Source: Phoenix dactylifera
Taxonomy: Eukaryota; Streptophyta; Magnoliopsida; Arecales; Arecaceae
Direction: 5' to 3'
NCBI RefSeq assembly: GCF_009389715.1
Contig: NC_052405.1
Location: 10,618,694 to 10,682,693, forward strand
Length of the DNA: 64,000 nucleotides
In this document: one piece after another, positions 25,049 through 36,343 of the stretch
How positions within the stretch are numbered: the first letter of the stretch is position 1
Layout: every line of letters starts with the position of its first letter
Made by a program: the position numbers and the translations under genes
The notes under the pieces: model-generated
Databases searched by the model: none
Told to the model about the DNA's origin: nothing
Seen by the model: the letters and a program-made list of their open reading frames with translations, nothing else

Positions 25049-26069
25049 TGTAATGGGCCGTAGGCCTGGTTAGCCTGGGCCGGCCCAGGGGGGCGCTCAG
25101 CCGTCTGGCACGTGAAACAGGGGCCCTTCCCCTTCCTCCCCGAGTCCGGCAAGGAAACCGGGACTCGAAGGGTGTTGGACTCCGGCGGGGACTAGGGGAT
25201 TTCATCTATAAAAGGGTTTCTTCTCCTGTTGAATCCCATCTCAAATCTCTCGAAGGAAACCGCCAAATGCCAAGGTCTTCCTCCGAGTTCTCCTTCGGTT
25301 TCCGCCGGAAAGGGGTCGCCAGATCGTCGCCGGATTGGGGTAAGGGATCGGACCTCTTCTTATTCCTTGTTTCCCAGTTTGTCGGTCGCTGTCTCCATGG
25401 ATTTGGGCCGGCGAGTTGCCGGAATAGCGTGAAACAGGACATCCCCTGTTTGTCTTCCATCTTCCTTGGGTTGCCGACCGCCGCCGCCGCCTGCGGCTTT
25501 CTGCTCGGGGCCGTTGCCGTCGCCACCGCCGGGGGTTGCTGTGGCTGCCGTCGAGTGGGGGCTGGGCCACCATGGCCACCACCCCCTTGGATCTTGGGGG
25601 GAATGGGGGAAGGGAAAACAGAAGGGGAAGGTGCCTTCCCCGTAAAGCTTATTTACGGATGCATATTTTATCGAGCTACGTTGAATAATTGGTACGCGGC
25701 TTTATAATTTTAATCCATATTTTGATGAGGTTTATAGTTAATTTTTATTTTAAATTTATATTAGTGTGAGTGTGAAAGATTTTTACTAGGCTGTAAAGCT
25801 CATATCACCTCTTTTCTTTTTCTTTTAGAGTTGCAGAATGTATAGTTTCGGAAGGGTTAGATATAGAGTTTGAGCATGAGTTAGTTTATTTTCTGATGTC
25901 GGTAAATATTTAAAGATCTTATAATTGAACCAGTTTGAATATAATAAATTTATTTATTTAGAATATTTGGTTATTTACTGTTGAGTTGTTTGATATTTGT
26001 TTATTATAGGCTTTACATGATCTCAGGCCATATCATGTAAGTAACTCAGGCGAAGTTCGGGGCGTGACA
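25049..26069 (+). mobile_element. Probable Gypsy solo LTR
   Basis: The segment starts TGTAATGGGCC and ends GTTCGGGGCGTGACA, an ending typical of plant Gypsy LTRs just before the primer-binding site. CCTT flanks both ends (25045-25048 and 26070-26073), a short but exact candidate target duplication. The first 600 bp are GC-rich with palindromes such as CCTGGGCCGGCCCAGG, then TATAAAAG, then an AT-rich U5-like tail. No primer-binding site or internal region follows, which indicates LTR-LTR recombination. The GC-rich ORFs on both strands here are composition artefacts. Confidence 0.7.
25207..25214 (+). promoter_or_regulatory. TATA box of the solo LTR
   Basis: TATAAAAG sits about 160 bp inside the LTR and is followed by a CpG-rich leader and a GTAAG splice-donor-like site near 25340. 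This fits the R start of an LTR promoter. Confidence 0.55.
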
Positions 26070-26269
26070 CCTTTCATTTAAGGCTTGACGATAAAAGTTC
26101 ATGGATAGTGCTTATGCAAGGGGATGCATATTGAAAGCTTAAATTTCTAGTCAGCCAAGTTTACCATGACATGTAATATGTCATTAGTGTGTTACTTCTA
26201 AACATTCTTTTTTATCTTTTTGAGAAAAAGAAAGAGCCTAAGCTCCTCCTATCTTCATTAAAGTAAATG

Positions 26270-26720
26270 AAATCAATTATAGAAATAGTCCCCAGTGGCC
26301 GGAGGACAAGGAGAATCAAAACTAGTTTCCAGTAGCATTGCTCCTTTCATGGCATCCAAAAGAAGAGACGAAGAAGTAGACCACCTGTAATGGAATAACT
26401 CTTCCCAATTAGAACAGTATTCTACTGCCATGTGAGGTGTCTGCGAGGCAGTGATCTCTTTGTCTAAGAAGACACGTCTGTTACGTTCCAACCAAAGCCA
26501 CCAAGTGGAAGCTAATAAAAAAGAGTCCCAGGCCGTGCTGTGAGCATTTAAAATTCTGGTTTTCTCCACTCCAACCACATCGTTCTTAGAGACAATATTC
26601 TTGGCCATCTGAATCCTATCTGATCTTCCACCATTTCCCTGCAGCAACATGCATATTGGCATGACAACAAGATGTGATCCATGGTTTCTGAACTTGCTTT
26701 CTGTAGGTTTAAAATCTCAG
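26270..26720 (-). mobile_element. LINE ORF2 remnant (reverse transcriptase zinc-binding tail)
   Basis: On the minus strand the frame reads SETMDHILLSCQYA, a typical zf-RVT cysteine/histidine region. After a frame change it continues into WLWLERNRRVF, the common motif that follows zf-RVT in plant LINEs. The frame is broken between the two, so this is a dead 5'-truncated copy. It is unrelated in position to the full LINE at 43369. Confidence 0.65.
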
Positions 26721-27229
26721 GAGTGTTTTAACTTGTTTCTGAGTGCTACCATAAGAGGATCTGAGTTTTTCTAGTGTTGTCAGCACCCTTATGTCCAGAA
26801 ACCAATTGGTCTTAGATTTTGTCCTGTTATGATTCTGAAAAAGAATTCCTAGATGTGGGCATTTCTCCAAGTCCAACGTCGCAGTCCAAATACAAATCCA
26901 AAAAAAGCTGCTACTTAACTGAAAATAAAAACATAAAACAACAGAAAGATTTCACAAGCCAAATCAACTGCCACCATTGAACACCATTTCCCTTGCTACT
27001 CAACTCTTGGCGCATCTCTTGTCCACCTCTCTTAAAGTTGCTGAAGTTGGTGGCTTCTCCATTTAACTCAAAAAACAACAACAGCCTGCCTAATAATTGA
27101 GAGCGCATGGAAGAATAATTGCCTCCAGTCGAAGTCATGACTCATGAATGAGTGTCTTCTGGATGAAATAAGAGAAGTTTAAGTCTGACCATCTCTCTTT
27201 CCAGCTTCAACTTCAATTAGGGGTTTATT
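26721..27229. other. Intergenic upstream of MIR827
   Basis: No gene found. The right part is probably the distal MIR827 promoter. Confidence 0.45.
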
Positions 27230-27235
27230 CTCCTA

Positions 27236-27243
27236 GAATATAC
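27236..27243 (+). promoter_or_regulatory. P1BS element 1 (PHR binding site)
   Basis: GAATATAC fits the palindromic GNATATNC consensus bound by PHR-type MYB factors during phosphate starvation. It lies about 65 bp upstream of the TATA-like box of MIR827. Confidence 0.7.
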
Positions 27244-27264
27244 TGTTTGATAGAATTATTCCAA

Positions 27265-27272
27265 GAATATAC
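27265..27272 (+). promoter_or_regulatory. P1BS element 2 (PHR binding site)
   Basis: A second GAATATAC, 29 bp after the first. Two P1BS sites in the proximal promoter fit a strongly phosphate-responsive gene. Confidence 0.7.
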
Positions 27273-27301
27273 CATCTATCCTATTTCATTATTTAATTCG
27301 T

Positions 27302-27307
27302 TATAAG
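27302..27307 (+). promoter_or_regulatory. TATA-like box of MIR827
   Basis: TATAAG at the right distance (about 77 bp) before the hairpin base, with transcription expected near 27330. Confidence 0.5.
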
Positions 27308-27378
27308 AGACCACTCACTTTCTCTCTAAAGCTTCTTGCATGCTGTGGCCATTGGGAAGCTAAGAAGTATGCAGCTTT

Positions 27379-27482
27379 GAATGTGTTTTGCTGATGGTCA
27401 TCTAATCATCTTCAAATCTTCTCTTCCCCTCTTTAATTTGAAGCGTGAAGACATGGTTAGATGACCATCAGCAAACGCATTC
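27379..27482 (+). ncRNA. MIR827: MIR827 precursor hairpin
   Basis: The two arms GAATG...CTAA and TTAG...CATTC fold into a long, almost perfect stem with an AU/CT-rich loop. The 3' arm holds a 21-nt sequence that starts TTAGATGACC and ends CAGCAAACG. From memory this differs from rice miR827 only in the last base. miR827 is induced by phosphate starvation and in monocots targets SPX-MFS vacuolar phosphate transporter mRNAs; in Arabidopsis it targets the ubiquitin ligase NLA. Two P1BS boxes and a TATA-like box lie just upstream, in agreement with PHR control. No protein gene overlaps it. Confidence 0.92.
27457..27477 (+). ncRNA. miR827: Mature miR827
   Basis: The 21-nt mature strand lies on the 3' arm, with 5' U as expected for AGO1 loading. 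It pairs with the 5' arm at about 27385-27405, leaving a single bulge near the 3' end. The complementary strand at about 27387-27407 would be the star. Confidence 0.9.
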
Positions 27483-28039
27483 ACAAGACATGCACATCTC
27501 TCTGTGTTTTGATTTGTCTATTATTTGCTTTTGGTAGTATCTTTTATGTTCGACTCTGAGTAGACTTATAAGGTTCATTCGTGAGTACTCCCACTGCATG
27601 TTTTCTATTCTACCTTGATTTTTGAATAATTTTACCTTTAGATGAAGAAAAATCTTATAACCTTTTGTTATGTTAATGTTAAATTCATTTTTGTGTGTTC
27701 TGTTCTAGATCTACTTTAGGATGCACAATTGTGATTGCTTAGCAATTAGATCTTCTGATACAGCTTTCTCTCATTGTCTACTAATTAGTGAAAAATCATC
27801 AAATTCCCATCATATTTTTTTATCTATTAAAAAACAGATATTAGTGGCTAGTGCAATTCTAAGATTCTAAGAACCACTTTCTCTTAATTGCATGTTTATT
27901 GCCCAAGCTTCCTTGTATCCTTTTCCACTACTTCTATCTAATTTGTGCTTTTATTAATGCAGAATTCATAGCAGGATAACAATGGTGACATTGTAGATGC
28001 TGAATTGCGAGTGTAGGGTAGAATGTGAGAAGCCTTGAG

Positions 28040-28195
28040 ATCACAGTATGCTGTCTCGGTACCAAGCTCCATACTGAATGTCGATACGCTGCCCATACCA
28101 CATACTGGTACCGAACCAGTACGATATGATGCACCTCTGTACCGTTCGGTTTAGTATGATGCACCTTTGTACTATTTGGTTCGGTACTATATAGC
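28040..28195. repeat. GTACC-rich palindromic dispersed repeat, copy 1
   Basis: The block is rich in GGTACC, GTACCG and CATACTG words that are each other's near reverse complements. The same word set returns at 34195-34345 and 42390-42710. Confidence 0.55.
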
Positions 28196-30482
28196 ATGCC
28201 TTGCTTGAGATGATTTTGGGTGGAAGGTGATCCTTTTGCTTTGATTTCGTGGTTAACCTACCAAACTGCATGGGGCTGATTTTGGCCCCGGGTTGAAAGT
28301 TCGGGCTCAATTCCGGCTCGGCTGGAGGCTGGCCTAGCGATATCATGCTGAAGCCAAACCAAGGTCTATGTATTTTCGCAGGCTGGATCGGGTTCATGTC
28401 AGGCTCAAATCACTTGTCAAAAAATTTAAATTTGGGTCTAGTTGGGCTAAAACGCTGTAGATTGATGCATTAGTTGGGCTAAAAGGCTGTCAAATTTTTT
28501 TTTCTTGCATTAGTTTCTAGATTGATGCATGCCCTGTAGCCATTCGTTATACATGGATATCACTTTGTTGGCAATGATTTGATGTAACAAGCATGAAGTT
28601 ATCCATCCATTGGAAGACATTTTTCAACAGTCAGTACTTTGATGTGAATGATGTTATGGATGCTCATGATTATGTCGCATGTAATGCATCTAGAAAGGAG
28701 TATTTGATTGAATGCTGCAATCACATGATTTATCATCTTTTATTTTAATAACATGAATAGCATGGCACATGGTTCCATGGATGATAATGATCCATTACTT
28801 GGGATGCACATGGTAATATAGTTTAGGCCGAGAAGTAAAGATTTGATATATCAAAGGGTAAGGCTTTTGTTATGATTCAAGATGATACAAAATTTACTTT
28901 TCTTAATATAATTGTGATTAAGAAAGATATATAATAAAGGCAAGAAGAACAGGGGAAAAAAACAGTGCATATATTGGTCCTTGTTAAGCGAAAAAAAATG
29001 GTATTTGAAATGTATTTAGGAGAAAGAGTGGAAGAGAGGTAAAGGACACTCTCTAAAAATGGAATGCAGAGTTGAGCCACATATGGTTTTGTGATGGAAC
29101 CTCTGCCAAGAGAAGAAGTTGCAACCACTAGGCTAACAATTTGCTCCCCTTATGTAGTATAGTATGTATTTCTCTGAAAATGTAGCATGTTTTCATTACC
29201 AGCTTTCTGAATTCAATTCAACTGACTTTACAAAGCACCCCTCCCCCGCCCAATCCAGCTTACCTTAATTATAGGCTTTAATCAGGGTTTACAATGCTCC
29301 ATTTCATTAGAAAACTAAGCTCAAATTAAGCAGCTAAAAAACATTTTTTCGGTAGGCTTGGCTTAAAATTTGAGGCTGGATCATGTTGGTCGAAGAGGAA
29401 ATCGGTTGGACTTGATCCTGAACTTTGGACTCGAAACTGCTATGGAGCCTAGCTGAAGTTTGATTAAGATTTTTTGTGCCTACATCCCCTGAAAATTGGA
29501 TACATGAGACTTAATCTACAATTTAAATAAATAGTGAATAAATTCTTGTTTCGGTTAGTTTACAATTATTCATCTTTTTCATGTGTCATGTTGGTGAAGT
29601 TGGCTCTGCCTCTTGTCCACTCTTAGGCAAGTTGAGTTAATTTAATTTTGAACTTAGGCCTAAGTTTACTATGGGTCAATCTTGAACAATTAGATTATTT
29701 CATTGGTTCTTATCATGTCTGAAAAGATAGTTAGATCCTGTCAAACTAATATCCAATTCAGATGCATCTTGGAAGTTGGTTACTTTTTGAACCGTACAAT
29801 TTCTGAAGCCTAGGTTTAGTTCGGTGCAAATGGGATGCTCTGTAGAGTGGATCCAAGCTGAATCTATTTTATTAGTCCACTAGCACCTCTATTATCTCAG
29901 GACTGCCACATATTAATTGACAATCTATCCACATAATTGTGGATTGCCAATTTACCATTAAAATCATTTTAGGGTGAAAGAATGATCAGGTCTGCCATGT
30001 TCTCATTCTCCAGGAGAGTAACTAGAAGGCTAAAACAAATGGAATGATAGCCCTTATTTTTTTTCTTTGGTCATAGTCTTCCATTTGCCAATGTGTCTGT
30101 CCTTTTTGCTGAAATCAAAGACTATGACACTTGAATATTGAATACAGCCAACATCTGAAAAAAGAATGACCCCTTCTTCGCTGAAGTTGTCAAAGACTGT
30201 CGTCATACCAGCGTTGAAAAGATTAAAGATGGTTAGTTGGAGAGATTTTTACATATTGCACCCTATTTTATTCATATTATATGTAAATTCTCTTCTTATC
30301 ACTATTTACAAATTGATCCAAAAAAAGTCTACATGTATTGCAAAACAACCTTGGCTTAAACTTTTGTTACCAAAATCTGATGATGCTGTTACTCTCTATG
30401 TCAGAAAAAGCTTTTTTGCTTCATGATGTTGTCCATTGCCCCCAAGAGAGAGAGAAGAAGGCAACCCCTTCAACATTTAAAA

Positions 30483-30484
<2 letters not shown>

Positions 30485-30565
<81 letters not shown>
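30485..30565. repeat. AT microsatellite
   Basis: An AT dinucleotide run of 81 bp that grades into GATA and GAGA repeats to about 30600. Confidence 0.95.
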
Positions 30566-30567
<2 letters not shown>

Positions 30568-30676
30568 TATAGATAGATAGAGAGATAGAGAGAGAAGTAG
30601 AAGAAGGAGGTAGTGAAAGAGAGAGGAGGAAGAGGAGGTGATCGAGAATGAGGAAGAAAGAGAGGATTTGGAGCTA

Positions 30677-30730
30677 GTTTAGGTTAACCAGAGGTAAAAT
30701 GGTCATTTTGTACCTCTGGTTAACTTAAAC
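30677..30730. repeat. Near-perfect hairpin, 25-bp arms
   Basis: GTTTAGGTTAACCAGAGGTA (30677) pairs with TACCTCTGGTTAACTTAAAC (ending 30730) with one mismatch. AAATG and CATTT inside it extend the stem to a 2-nt loop. It could be a tiny MITE or a fold-back. Confidence 0.8.
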
Positions 30731-31783
30731 AGGATCCATGGCTAATTACAGTGACCAAATTTCGATAGATGGGATATATATCTATATCTATATGTATATA
30801 TATATATATATTGTAATTCATTGACATTAAAAGGGAGGTCTTCGGTATAACATCCATAAAATATGGGGGGCAGTATGCAAAAAAAAACTCTTAGTTGAAT
30901 TGTTGAAATTTAGGCATGGATATCATTTAATTGGTGACTATTCTAAAGCCTTATCATATTAGATAGGGACTTTAGAGGAGGCCTATGATGTATAGATGCC
31001 ACCTGCTCATATGTGAGTGGATTAGGTTGTCTAAGAAAGGCTAGTGAAGCACGCCTCTCCTAGATGCCCACTAGACAAGCCTCAAGCTTATAACAACCCA
31101 CCTCCCATTATAATAATAAGAAAATGTGGAGATAGTGATGCAAAATAATAGTATCAAACGCCTAAGGGTGCAAAGGATTTTAAATAGAGGAAATGCCCAA
31201 CTTACAATCAAGGTAGGTGGATATCTCATCTATCTCCAGATGAGGAGTTGCACTTTAGAAGGTCCCAAGGCTGGGAACTTCTCAAAAAATCAGTGGATAT
31301 ATAAAAAGAAAAGGGATGGGGGGTTGTCTTCATAAATAAATAATTTGGAAAATTAAAGAAAATTGCTTGTCTTCATAATGCTTCCATGCGATCGATATTA
31401 TGTTTCATAATTATCTTGAATAATATCATAGAATACCTTCAGCTTGAAAAGTTGGAGTATTGTAGGCAAATGGTGTCAATTCCAGTGATAGACACCCATG
31501 GTTTAGTTAATATTTTTATGGAATACTTATGCACCAAATATTTAAGTCTTCTGTAATACGAGCCATGGAGTCTTCTGTAAATTTTTTTATGAAGTCATTA
31601 TGCACCAATTACTTGGAAGCCACCTACTCCTTGAAGAAACTTTCCTCACAAACCCAACTAATAAAAACAACTCAAAAAAATCTGAATCCCTAATAACTGC
31701 AACTGCACCAATAAAGTATCAAGCTGAAGTGGGCATCCAAGTATTTGAACAGTTCAAGTCAACCCACAAGATTTTGAGCTTGC

Positions 31784-31790
31784 TATAAAG
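31784..31790 (+). promoter_or_regulatory. TATA box of the small gene at 31910
   Basis: TATAAAG, 120 bp before the ATG. The C homopolymer at 31808-31833 sits where transcription would start. Confidence 0.5.
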
Positions 31791-31807
31791 AAAAGCTTAG
31801 CAAATCT

Positions 31808-31833
31808 CCCCCCCCCCCCCCCCCCCCCCCCCC
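31808..31833 (+). repeat. C homopolymer, 26 nt
   Basis: An uninterrupted C run between the TATA box and ATG of the small gene. On the minus strand it is a G run able to form a quadruplex. Its true length may differ from the assembly. Confidence 0.85.
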
Positions 31834-31909
31834 ACTGTAAATATTAAGCCCCACTACTCTTTCCAACCTTCCTAAACTTCTAGTTCTTCTCCTCCTGCCT
31901 GACAAAAAA

Positions 31910-32317
31910 ATGGAGGGGCTGATCCCCTTGGTCTATAGAGCCATCAAGAGAAAGAAGACTAGGCGTTGCTACAAGTGTCTGTCCTCAGGTGCAGCACTGT
32001 TCGACTACTCCGAATTCAATGCTAATGGCCACATGTTCATGACACCCCCACCGGAGAACCACAAGCATACCTCATCAGGCACCACTGCAGCGTTCGAGAT
32101 GACTGAATTCAATACCCATGTCCATCGCTCGATGACACCTCCGCCGGAGAAGCTTGGAGGCTTCACTGAAGGATATAGCAGACATTGGAGGCACATCTCA
32201 GTGCAAGAATTCCCTCGTGAGTCCTTGTCGCCGGAGAAACGCATCGAACCACCTCGTTTAAGAAAAGATTTTGGCGTGAGGAGCCATCGCGTGTTCGCTT
32301 GCATCGCCGGAGGGTAG
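31910..32317 (+). CDS. Small plant-specific protein, MEGLIPLVY family
   Basis: This single-exon ORF encodes 135 aa. The N-terminus MEGLIPLVYRAIKRKKTRRCYKCLSSGAA recalls a family of short angiosperm proteins with no known function. A hydrophobic start is followed by a basic patch at residues 11-19. An internal duplication is visible: EFNANGHMFMTPPPE and EFNTHVHRSMTPPPE, about 30 residues apart. The C-terminal half is Arg- and Pro-rich. No signal peptide or enzyme motif is seen. A TATA box 120 bp upstream and the family-like N-terminus support a real gene. Function is not assigned. Confidence 0.75.
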   Translation: MEGLIPLVYRAIKRKKTRRCYKCLSSGAALFDYSEFNANGHMFMTPPPENHKHTSSGTTAAFEMTEFNTHVHRSMTPPPEKLGGFTEGYSRHWRHISVQEFPRESLSPEKRIEPPRLRKDFGVRSHRVFACIAGG

Positions 32318-33578
32318 AGCTTGGAATCATATGGGGAATGGATGGAGGAAGGAGATGATGTTATGATCAAAGAAGTTGGGTCTCTTGGCGTAATTTGCGA
32401 TGTAAGTGTCAAAAGTGATCTCACATATATAGTTTCTAGTCTGCGTGTTTCTAGTGTAAAAGTTTGTCAACTTGTAAGGAAGGGCTGGTATATTGATAGC
32501 TCCATAGTAAGAAATGCTTTCTTTTCACCAAAAGGAGATGATTCTTTTGGTGCAAGCGCATAGGCAAAATTAAGATAGCAGGTGCTTGTGGATGCTCTAC
32601 TGCAGTCAAGCAAAAGGCAAGAGGAAGAAAGGAGGAACTGGATAGGCTGCATATGTCCTGGTAACATGAAATTATTCGGAATACCATAACTCGTTTTTCA
32701 AATAAGTGTAGTGTCCTGCATGAGAATGGATAACGATCCAACTTCGTAGCTAATAAAAGTATCACTCTCCAACTTCGTAGCCTATATACACAACAGCAAA
32801 TGGATATCGTAGCTGTACCCACATCCAAATGCCCTTGGAGCTTTAGATGGCGATACACGATATGCAGGTTAATGAGGATAGTGGGACTTGTATCCTTTAT
32901 ATCTTCCCACTTAAATTATCATTTGGTTCGAATATTGTATCCTTTTATAAGATATCCCTTGGGCCTCAAGACTATGAGTTTTCTCATTCTTAATTTAAAA
33001 GTTGATGTATGATCCAATTCCTTTAGTGGTTACTTGTAAATCCCTTATTTTGCCCTTCCACTTGCCCCTATTCTTATGTAGGATAAGATAATGAGAACTA
33101 TGGGTTGCACTAGTTTAGAAAGGCCTTGTCTAATCGACCTGGATAACACTAGGTCAAAAACGGCAAAATTGTTGTTAGGCTTTGCAGAATTCCCCAGCTT
33201 AGCATTAAGAAGTCCTTAATGGATTCGAAATAATATCTACATGCGAAGAATATGATAATTTCTTTCTTTTGGAATTGGGCAGCGAACCAAGCACATTGAA
33301 GATATCACTTACTTGAGAAAACCAGTTTCCTAAGTTGTTGCCGAACAGGACAGCATCAACAACCCTGATGAAACAAGCGAACCAGAATTCCAGAGGCACA
33401 ACAAGGATGATTCATTAAAATTTTCCTAAAAGTAATATCTTTGATTCTATATATCCATCTTGTATTCCGGCAGCTATACACATATGGATGTTACGAACCC
33501 AGCTTGTTCCGCCCTTGCTTCTGAACTCCACTCGAGTAACTACTCTATGAATTCATACAAAGTAAAAAATTTTCCTTC
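32318..33578. other. Intergenic, no supported gene
   Basis: This includes the 3' flank of the small gene. A minus-strand stretch near 33290-33360 has acceptor- and donor-like sites and could be a terminal exon of the DGK fragment, but its frame closes quickly. Confidence 0.4.
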
Positions 33579-36343
33579 TCACAGAAAAAAAATTTCCTGA
33601 TCTACCAGGGCTGCAAACTCCAAGTAAGGGGTTAAAAAAGGTGGGGGAGATTCCACCTCTTTCCTCCAACCGTGTAAAATTACTTGCTTACCAACAAAGA
33701 AAGAGGACCAGTTCTTTCTAATTGCCATCAGCAACAAGGAGCTGCGAAGGGTAAATGAGGATGTTGCCCTCCTCAGCATGAACACCTGCATCAACACCAG
33801 ATCACTCTGTTTCAATACATTGCTTCCATTAAGAAAGAAAAAGCTGTGCCCGTACCGATAATTAAACACTTGATTGATGTTTAGCTGAATTTATCTGGTA
33901 CACCGATTCCTGTTTTAAGGCATTCTAGTGAATCACCGGCATGGTTAACAATTATAAAGGATAAAAAAAAGTTTACCTAGTACACTTAAGTACAATCAAA
34001 AGGATGTATTCATATATTACATCACAGTTTTCTCATACAGCTTCAAGATATCCATATATTACCAAGCCTGAACCTTTAGGCCTCGGAGCATATATGCTCT
34101 GGCATCACTGATGTATGTGGCTTCCTATTTTCTTCTTATCTCAAGAGAATGGTGTTCTTGACCAGGACAAAAGCATATGTGATTAATTCATGATATGCCA
34201 TACCATATCAGGCGTACCGTACCATACCGGTTTGGTACTGGTACCAGTACGGACGGCGTACTGACAAAAAATTTCGTACCATACCATACCGACAATATAT
34301 TAGTGTGGCACCGGTACAGGGTCCGGTACCGGTACGGCGAATCTTGAATTAATCACAGTCCAAAGTTACATGCTTTTATTCTGTCCTTTAAAATTCATGG
34401 ATCTAACTTCTCTGGATAAAAATTTGGGTAAAGTAGAGGCATATCATGTAATGCAATGAAAGAGATACTACCTGCCCATGATGAGTTATTTCCAGGCAAT
34501 CAGGCTGCTGGATCCACAGTTCCCTACCGACTTGGACAGGAAATGGGTTGTGGATATGCAATCTTGTCACTTTCCCTTGGACCAGCCTTCGAGCTTGTGA
34601 AAGTCCTACCTGTTGAACATCAAACATACCACTCATTAGAGATGAATATAGCGTAATTATGCGTGTTTTTTGGTTTATAATTTTTCAAGATCATGACCTC
34701 AAAACAGTTCTTCTGAGCAAAGCCTCTTCTTGGCAATCATCTTGGTCTACAACTTATACTTCTAAATTGTAGTGTTTCAAAGTTTCTGATCATACTCAAC
34801 ATGTACATGTAAATACAACCATGCAGAATATTTTTTAAGAAAAAGGATTTTAAACTAAGGATTCTTTATTCAGCATGTTTATAAAGTTAACTAATAACAT
34901 GAAGTTTTTCTTCCCCTTGTAGTATCAGCAGTGTCAATTCAAAATTCTACCAGAAACAAGAAAGAAAAGAACTCTACTTGGAGTTCCCCAAGGTGCCATG
35001 TTCCAGATATGCACACAACCAAGAATTCATTATCTACACCTGATAATGGCTAAGCATTAACGGCAACCTGGTTAGAAAAATCTCAAAGCTAAAAAAAGAT
35101 GTACGTGACTTCATAATTTGTGCAAAATCTTGTCCAATCTATTATTTGAGGTGCTTTTATGATAATGTGTCTGTAAAGACAAAGCATAGGATTGTTCTGT
35201 CAGAATTAGTCAGACACAACTGAAAAACTTGATTTGAGATTAGACACTTGACTCCTATGTCTCTTTGCTCATTAAATAAATGTCTCAAACATGAACAATG
35301 CAAATTTCTATATCACAGATTTTCCTCGCTTCTCTATGTCTAGGCTCTTTCCAATTCTAATAAGCCTTGTAGGGCTGCTCTCTAGTTGTATGAGTTTAAC
35401 TGCTGGATCAAGCAAATCAGTCTCTATACTTACAAAGTTGATCTAGCTTTCATGGCATGCCCTACTCTTGTCCAAAGATTCCTTGGCCAGGAACTTATTA
35501 TGAACTAAGAAAACTCTGCCATCAAACTAAGAGCAGGTCATAAAACATTACTCCAGTTTTGTTGGGTCCCTACCTTCATTTATATAAATCCACTACTATA
35601 TAGATGGCATAAGACTTATTTTATCAAAGAACAATTGATTCCATATAAGTAGATTCTTCTATTTCCTTCTGCAATTTACTGTCTCTTCCTTCTTATGCCA
35701 CTCACCTAATGTTACATGATATCCAGGATCCATACCATATCAAAATGTTTTGTAACTCTTGGAATTATTTCATGACATAATATAGGCTTGCATGTGAAGC
35801 AAATTCTGCATTCCAACTTATTCTAGATCTAAAGAAAAATAGAGCCTCATGAATAGATATTGCAAGAGTAAGATCAAGACCTCCAATAGATTTTCTTCCC
35901 GATCCATATTATTAACACATTAATAAGATTTCTTCTTTTTCACTTGAAAAGCAATCAGATTAGTTCATTATCCTAACAGACCCTTAGGATTTTACAAACT
36001 CAAAATTATTCTTGTTTAGTGGACAAAAGGATGAATAAGTACGATAAGTTCATGGTTTATCACTGAATAAAGGTTAACATAAGCTAAAACTAATGTTGCA
36101 TCTCATGAAACCTAAAGTGCTCAAGCATTACTTCAACAAAGGCTTTGAGTTGAATACATTTTTTGGAGAAATTTCATATCAAACATTTAATAAAACCAAT
36201 TAAAACAGAAGAAACATAATTACCCAAGATAAAGAATATCCAGTAGAAAGGGTGTAAAGAAATTACCTGGCTATAGAACCTATCAGGTCTTTCTTCACGC
36301 ATCATGTGAAAGTCATATGCAACCTTTGCACCACATCCAACCC
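33579..36343 (-). pseudogene. Diacylglycerol kinase 3' exons, catalytic half missing
   Basis: Four minus-strand exons in correct order match the accessory domain of plant diacylglycerol kinases, which phosphorylate diacylglycerol to phosphatidic acid. They are 36343-36267 (VGCGAKVAYDFHMMREERP...), 35039-34978 (VVCISGTWHLGELQ), 34609-34472 (VGLSQARRLVQGKVTRLH...WIQQPDCLEITHHGQ) and from 33785 down (VFMLRRA, then divergent). All have GT-AG borders. The exons normally between the first two (about 80-90 residues) and the whole N-terminal catalytic domain were not found up to 41 kb. The conserved aspartate in GCDAK is Gly here. The last exon diverges after VFMLRRATSS. This is most likely a decayed gene fragment; an unusual truncated gene is less likely. 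Confidence 0.75.
34195..34345. repeat. GTACCGGTACC-rich repeat, copy 2
   Basis: Dense CCATACC, GTACCGTACC and GGTACCGGTAC words lie inside the last DGK-fragment intron. They are self-complementary and so can form hairpins. Composition matches 28040-28195 and 42390-42710. Confidence 0.6.

Larger units (their letters stand above)
27490..31780. other. Intergenic, repeats only
   Basis: No gene is supported in these 4.3 kb. They contain a GTACC-rich repeat (28040-28195), a GGCTC-rich block (28250-28400), an AT microsatellite (30485-30565), a GAGA tract (30566-30640) and a hairpin (30677-30730). Confidence 0.5.

Noticed and set aside
25206-25707. Overlapping ORFs on both strands in GC-rich DNA
   Set aside because: They lie in the probable solo LTR; codons look random and no domain is present.
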